DNA from: Qipengyuania sp.
GTDB lineage: Bacteria; Pseudomonadota; Alphaproteobacteria; Sphingomonadales; Sphingomonadaceae
Length of the DNA: 64,000 bases
NCBI GenBank assembly: GCA_019745075.1
Contig: JAIETR010000024.1
Location: forward strand, 33,739-97,738
Direction: 5' to 3'
The position numbers and the translations under genes were made by a program. The notes beneath the pieces were generated by a model. The model saw only the letters and a list, made by a program, of their open reading frames with translations, ran no database searches and was not told where the DNA came from. This document shows, one piece after another, positions 59,166 to 64,000 of this stretch. Every line of letters begins with the position of its first letter. The stretch's first letter is position 1.

Positions 59166-60037
59166 CAATGAGCGGGGGGCGTTGTGGCCATCATCGATGT
59201 GAAGCCGAGTTCCGCTGAGAGATCCGCAGCAAATTTTCGCAGCGAGACTGCCACTGCACTGTCGGGAGAGGCATCGAGTTCACCAGCGGGGCCAAGGGTC
59301 GACAGTGCTGCTACCAGCACGCCGCGATGGTCGAATATCGGTGCAGAAAGCGCATTGACGGTGGGATTCAGTCCGCCTTCCGTCGTCCCGAGCCCAGCCT
59401 TGACGACATCGTCAAACACCTTGTCGATTTCGAGTTCGGAGGATGCGCGCCGCGACTCCTTGCCAGCCAGCCCACCGACATCGCGGTCGATAAGCTCTTG
59501 CGTGAGCGCCCGTGGCAGCCAGGCACCAAAAACGAGCCCGGTGGCGGAGTTCAATATTGGCATGACCTCGCCGACGCGCGTGCCGATCGTGATCGGGCGA
59601 CGTGCCTCTTCGACGGCAATGATCGACGGCCCCTCATGGGCCCAAACCGCAAGCGCAACCGAAAATCCCAGCTCGGCGCAAATCAGCGGCAGGCGCGAGC
59701 CCCCGAGGCGGACGACATCGATCGATTGAATCGCGCGCAGGCCCATCAAGCGCGCCATGGGCCCCAATTTGTACCGGCCGGTCGCTCCATCGCGCTCCAC
59801 AAGCTGCGATCGGATAAGGCTGACCATGTAGCGGTGGGCCTTCGCCGGCGGCATCCCGGCACTGGCGGCAAGCGTCTTAAGCATCGGCGGCGGGCTGTCG
59901 AAGGCATGCTCCATCAGCGCAGCCATCAGCCGCATGCCGATCTCGAGAGACTGGATACCGAGCTTTCCGTCCCGCGTGCTTGCGGACTGCAACTCCAACT
60001 CGGGAGCATCGGGAACGAGTTTTGAACTTCGGGGCAA
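59165..60037 (-). CDS. IclR-family transcriptional regulator
   Basis: IQSLEIGMRLMAALMEHAFDSPPPMLKTLAASAGMPPAKAHRYMVSLIRSQLVERDGATGRYKLG. Confidence 0.93.
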   Translation of the reverse strand: MPRSSKLVPDAPELELQSASTRDGKLGIQSLEIGMRLMAALMEHAFDSPPPMLKTLAASAGMPPAKAHRYMVSLIRSQLVERDGATGRYKLGPMARLMGLRAIQSIDVVRLGGSRLPLICAELGFSVALAVWAHEGPSIIAVEEARRPITIGTRVGEVMPILNSATGLVFGAWLPRALTQELIDRDVGGLAGKESRRASSELEIDKVFDDVVKAGLGTTEGGLNPTVNALSAPIFDHRGVLVAALSTLGPAGELDASPDSAVAVSLRKFAADLSAELGFTSMMATTPPAH

Positions 60038-60141
60038 ACGGGCTGACCTCCCTGTGGAGACGGGATGCTAGGGCAAGGCTCCGGTCAAAGCCAAGCCTGC
60101 CTGGGAAGGCGACTTGAAACCCGCGATTCCCCGTCGTCCCA

Positions 60142-60741
60142 TTAGTCGTGCGCTCCGGGGCGAGACAATCGTCGTTCCTTGATCCAGGCAACGGCACTGT
60201 CGCTGCTGCCCTCCTTGGCGCTTCGCTCCTTCAGCTCCTGCCATTTCGCGACGTCCTCGGCAGCCTGTGCGCCATGCAGCTTCCATTCGGGAACGACGTC
60301 CGCCGTCAGTTCGAGGCGGAGGCCGTTTGGGTCGCGAAAGTAGATGCTGTAGATGATCCCGTGCTTCACGGGGCCGATATAATCGATGCCCTCCGCGGTC
60401 AGATGCCGGGCCCAGCCATCAACAGCTTCGACCGATCCAGCATCCAGCGCGAGGTGATTGAATATATCGTAAGCGGGATGCGAGGGAGCCGGGGCAGGCG
60501 GCAGATCGAGGGATTCGAAAAACGCGATCGTCGATCCGTCGGCCATCTCGAAGAACAGATGGATATAAGGGAAGGGGTCGCCGGTCGACGGAATGGCATC
60601 ATCGATCACGGAGCTGACGAGCTTCATGCGCAGGACACGGGTGTAGAAGTCCACCGTCGCGCTTACGTCGTGCGTGACATAGGCCGTATGGTGCAGCATC
60701 CGCGGCGGCCCGGCGCTCAGGGTATCCTGCTGGTTCCGCAT
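60142..60741 (-). CDS. VOC-family protein (paralog of 54504-55046)
   Basis: MLHHTAYVTHDVSATVDFYTRVLRMKLVSSVIDDAIPSTGDPFPYIHLFFEMADGSTIAFFESL ... YFRDPNGLRLELTADV; GGAGGG upstream of ATG. Confidence 0.87.
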   Translation of the reverse strand: MRNQQDTLSAGPPRMLHHTAYVTHDVSATVDFYTRVLRMKLVSSVIDDAIPSTGDPFPYIHLFFEMADGSTIAFFESLDLPPAPAPSHPAYDIFNHLALDAGSVEAVDGWARHLTAEGIDYIGPVKHGIIYSIYFRDPNGLRLELTADVVPEWKLHGAQAAEDVAKWQELKERSAKEGSSDSAVAWIKERRLSRPGAHD

Positions 60742-60937
60742 CTTGCCCTCCGTCATCGCGCCCGAAATTGACATCCGCTTAGGCCAGACCCCAGCCGGCG
60801 ATAATTAAACATTATCACTCTGAGTATCATTATAGAGAATATCAGTGCGACGCCAGCGATTAGTTCGATGTCCGCAGGCCGCATGGAACCGCGCTTGGGA
60901 TCGATTGGCGAGGCCGCGCGGTAGGCAGGATGGGTGA

Positions 60938-61119
60938 TCGGCGACGATCACCAGCGTCTTCGCGCTGCATTTCGGCAATATCGGCGGCGCCGGTGTGCGA
61001 TGGGCTTATTTTCTGCTCGGGCTGGCCGAGCGCTGATCTTCTACACCGGCAACCTGTTGTGGGTCGAATCGCGCCGCAAGCGCGAGCGCGAGGCTGGAAC
61101 CGTCGAACAGACCCGCGCG
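60938..61119 (+). pseudogene. Frameshifted, truncated fragment resembling a PepSY-associated TM helix (iron-regulated membrane) protein
   Basis: SATITSVFALHFGNIGGAGVRWAYFLLGLAER* in one frame continues, after a frame change at ~61030, as ALIFYTGNLLWVESRRKREREAGTVEQTRA. Confidence 0.7.
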
Positions 61120-61481
61120 TTCTCCGCAACCGTCGCCGGGGCAAAGCCGCTAGCGCTGGACGCATCGTTGCCAGCCCTCCTTCCGAACGCAGCAGCGAGC
61201 ACGCTCCAAACCGATCGTCTTACTCGTCGCGCATCATCGACGGTGCTCGCGGCGACAGGCCTCTCCGCTTACGGGGGTATGGGGCACCACTTCCGAATTC
61301 GGCAGGGTATCCGCGCATTGCTCGCAAGCCGTCATACCTGCGCCTTTAGAAACGACGGTAACGCTCGAATCCATTCGCCCGCTCCAGCCACCATCGGCGA
61401 TTCATTCCATTCGACGCGGAATTTCGGCGCTTGGGCGAATGATCGCTTGCCCTGCCGGCACATGCCGGTAGCGCTCCAGTG

Positions 61482-63659
61482 ATGTTGTATCATCATCTCC
61501 CGCGCCATGCCCTGCTAGTGTCGTCTTCGCTCTTCTTCGCCCTTTACCCCGCGGCACAGGCGCGGACCCAGGATGGCGCGCCCCCACCCGACAGCGCGTC
61601 CCCGCCCGTCGCCGACGAAGCGCTCGGGGACGATCTGCACGATCGCCGCCGCGATTATTCGGGGCAGATCGTGGTCAGCGCGCAAGGCCTGAAGCAGCTC
61701 GACGTGCTCGCGGGCACCTCGGTGCTCACGGGCGATGAATTGCAGCGCAATCAGAGCGGCCAGATCGGTGAGGTGCTCGCCAAGCTGCCAGGGGTGACCG
61801 CTTCCGGTTTCTCGCCGGCGGCGTCGCGCCCGATCCTGCGCGGCTTTTCCGGCGAGCGCGTGCGCATGCTGATCGACGGGCTCGGCATCATCGACGCCTC
61901 CAACACCTCCGACGACCACGCGGTCGCCATCGACCCGCTCACCGTCGAACGGATCGAGGTGCTGCGGGGTCCGGCGGTGCTGCTCTACGGCAGCCAGGCG
62001 ATCGGGGGCGCGGTCAATGTCATCGACAAGCGCATCCCGCGACGTCTGCCCAGCGAAGCGGTGCATGCCGATGGACTGGCCAGCTTCGACAGCGTCAACA
62101 ACCAGCTCCAGCTCGGCGGCTCGGTCGATGCGCCGCTGGACGGCGGCTTCGTGATTCACGCCAACGGGAGCTGGCGCGACGCGGGCGATCTGTCGGTGCC
62201 GGGCTACGTGGTTTCACCCCCGCTGCGCGCCAGCCTGCTCGCCGATGCCGCCGCGCGGGCCAGCCAAGGCCGCGCCGGCGCGGCGGCCGAGCTGCGCGAG
62301 GCGGCCGACCGCCGGTTCGTGCTCCCCAACAGCGCTTTCACGAGCTGGACGGCGAGCACCGGGATCGCTTTCTTCGCCGGAGAGAGCACATTGGGCGCCT
62401 CGGTGAGCTGGTACGATTCGCGTTACGGCGTGCCCCAACGACCGGGCGCGGGTCGCGCGCCCCTGGAGGGGATGGCCGAGGAGGAACCCGCGCCGGTCAC
62501 GATCGACCTGTCTCAGTTTCGCGCCGATCTGCGTGGCGAGCTGGCGCTGGGGGAGGGCATGCTGGAGCGCCTCGTGACCCGCGTCGGCTACAGCGACTAC
62601 ACCCACACCGAGTTCGAAGGCGGCGTGGCCGGCACGGTGTTCGACGTCTCGGGTATCGAGGCGCGCGCCGAATTCGTGCAGCGGCCCATGGGCGGGCTGA
62701 CGGGTTCGTTCGGCGCGCAGTATTACTTCCGCGACTTCGCCGCGCTGGGCGAGGAAGCCTTTGTCGCCCCGAACCGCACCGACCAGCTTGGCATCTTCAC
62801 ATTGCAGGAGTTCGGCATCGGCCCGGTCGAAATCGAAGCCGGCGGGCGCTACGAACGGACCGGCGTGCGCTCCGCCGCGCTCGGGCTCGCGCGCGATTTC
62901 GGCGCGTTCTCGGGAGCGGTGGGGCTGAGCTACGATCTCGGCGGCAATTTGCGCGCCGGCATCAACGCCAGTCGCGTCCAGCGCGCGCCTTCGGGCGAGG
63001 AGCTGTTCGCGAACGGCCCGCATGTCGCCACCCAGGCCTTCGAAATCGGCGATCCGAACCTGCGGCTGGAGCGCGCCTGGGGCCTGGAAGGCTATCTGCG
63101 GGGGCGTCTCGGCCCCGCCGAGGTCGGCCTGGCGATCTACCGCAACCGGTTCCAGGACTACATCTATCTCGCGCAGACGGGGGCGGAAGTGGACGGGTTG
63201 CCGGTCTTCGCCTTCCGGCAGGGCGGCGCCAACCATTTCGGGCTGGAGGGCGAGCTCAGCCTCCCGCTCTACCGTCAGGACGGCTTCACCCTGCGCGCGG
63301 ACCTGCGCGGCGACTACATCCGCGCCGAGCTCTCAGACGGCGCCCCGCTGCCGCGCATCCCGCCGCTCGGCCTGCTCGGCGCGCTCGAGGCGCAGACCGA
63401 TGCCGTGGATGCGCGCGTGGAACTGCAGTGGTTCGCCGCGCAGAACCGCGTGGCGCCGGTCGAGACTCCCACCGAGGGTTTCGCCTTCGTCAACGCCTCG
63501 CTGGCGTGGAAGCCGGTGCGCGGCAACGACAGCATCACCCTGCTGGCGCAGGCGGACAACATCTTCGACGCCGAGGGGCGCCGCCACGCCAGCCTGACCA
63601 AGGATTTCGTCCCGCTGCCCGGACGCAATCTCAAGCTCGGGGCCCGGTTCAGCTTTTAG
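61482..63659 (+). CDS. TonB-dependent receptor, ZnuD-like
   Basis: QIVVSAQGLKQLDVLAGTSVLTGDELQRNQSGQIGEVLAKLPGVTASGFSPAASRPILRGFSGERVRMLIDGLGIIDASNTSDDHAVAIDPLTVERIEVLRGPAVLLYGSQAIGGAVNVIDKRIP; ends ...LGARFSF. Confidence 0.92.
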   Translation: MLYHHLPRHALLVSSSLFFALYPAAQARTQDGAPPPDSASPPVADEALGDDLHDRRRDYSGQIVVSAQGLKQLDVLAGTSVLTGDELQRNQSGQIGEVLAKLPGVTASGFSPAASRPILRGFSGERVRMLIDGLGIIDASNTSDDHAVAIDPLTVERIEVLRGPAVLLYGSQAIGGAVNVIDKRIPRRLPSEAVHADGLASFDSVNNQLQLGGSVDAPLDGGFVIHANGSWRDAGDLSVPGYVVSPPLRASLLADAAARASQGRAGAAAELREAADRRFVLPNSAFTSWTASTGIAFFAGESTLGASVSWYDSRYGVPQRPGAGRAPLEGMAEEEPAPVTIDLSQFRADLRGELALGEGMLERLVTRVGYSDYTHTEFEGGVAGTVFDVSGIEARAEFVQRPMGGLTGSFGAQYYFRDFAALGEEAFVAPNRTDQLGIFTLQEFGIGPVEIEAGGRYERTGVRSAALGLARDFGAFSGAVGLSYDLGGNLRAGINASRVQRAPSGEELFANGPHVATQAFEIGDPNLRLERAWGLEGYLRGRLGPAEVGLAIYRNRFQDYIYLAQTGAEVDGLPVFAFRQGGANHFGLEGELSLPLYRQDGFTLRADLRGDYIRAELSDGAPLPRIPPLGLLGALEAQTDAVDARVELQWFAAQNRVAPVETPTEGFAFVNASLAWKPVRGNDSITLLAQADNIFDAEGRRHASLTKDFVPLPGRNLKLGARFSF

Positions 63660-63926
63660 AGCCAGATGACATTAGGTTGCGCCACCGTGATTGCCCGGAG
63701 CGGCTTCGTGGCGAGGCGCGGCGCGCGGCGCGGGCTGGTTGCCCGTGCAAGCGTCGCAACGCTGCCACGGGGCCGCTCCGGGCAACCGCCTTGCGGCGGG
63801 TCGCTTTTGGCCCAGCGCAGCGTTGCTCGTCGGTCACTATGCGACAGCATGGCTCCCTCCTCGCGCCTTGCGCTGAGCCAAAATCGACTCCGTCACGGCG
63901 GTGCTACCTAATGTCATCTGGCTCTA
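63657..63926. mobile_element. MITE-like/structured repeat with 34-bp terminal inverted repeats and two internal hairpins
   Basis: TAGAGCCAGATGACATTAGGTTGCGCCACCGTGA (63657-63690) vs reverse complement of 63893-63926, 31/34 identical. Internal IRs: 63691-63712/63764-63785 (20/22) and 63801-63819/63869-63887 (17/19). Confidence 0.7.
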
Positions 63927-63936
63927 GACGAGCCCG

Positions 63937-64000
63937 TCAGGTGCGCGGATCGCCGTCGGTGCGATCCGCCACGGTGCGGCGGCGGCTGAAGAAGCCGCGG
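63937..64000 (-). CDS. C-terminal end of an unidentified protein (runs off window)
   Basis: Minus-strand frame ...RGFFSRRRTVADRTDGDPRT* with stop at 63937-63939. Only ~20 codons visible. Confidence 0.35.
   Translation of the reverse strand, partial: RGFFSRRRTVADRTDGDPRT

Noticed and set aside
63666-63911. Short ORFs on both strands inside the palindromic element as real proteins
   Set aside because: ORFs overlap in several frames of a self-complementary repeat, with Arg/Pro-rich translations and no RBS; they are better explained by the repeat structure.
1-64000. CRISPR arrays, tRNA/rRNA genes, phage or integrative-element genes
   Set aside because: No regularly spaced repeats, tRNA-like cloverleaf with adjacent integrase, or transposase/integrase/phage ORFs were recognised.

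Overview
High-GC alphaproteobacterial DNA; protein style and TonB receptor types suggest a sphingomonad. About 60 kb (1 to ~60.8 kb) is a dense catabolic supercluster: two Baeyer-Villiger monooxygenases, an MhpA/MhpB/MhpC-like meta-cleavage module, two Rieske oxygenases (one with a beta subunit), a lone 2Fe-2S ferredoxin, three acyl-CoA ligases, two acyl-CoA dehydrogenases (one a fused didomain protein), four enoyl-CoA hydratases, two thiolase-fold/DUF35 sets, two class III CoA-transferases, a CitE-like lyase with a MaoC-like hydratase, PrpF-like, HpaI-like and isocitrate-lyase-superfamily enzymes, AcuI, four MFS transporters, two TonB receptors and five regulators (2 LysR, 2 IclR, 1 LuxR-type). 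No transposase, integrase, tRNA, rRNA or CRISPR was seen. After ~60.8 kb the content changes: a frameshifted PepSY-like membrane protein remnant, a ZnuD-like TonB receptor, and a ~270 bp nested-palindrome element between two convergent genes that looks like a TA-flanked MITE. Most interesting: (i) this nested palindromic element; (ii) the tightly overlapped operon VOC-DUF35-thiolase fold-RHO beta-RHO alpha-acyl-CoA ligase, whose thiolase lacks the classical catalytic motifs and resembles Ltp2-type retro-aldolases; (iii) paralogous hydrolase/VOC sets around PrpF and CoA-transferase genes. All functional names are from reading the translations, without database searches.
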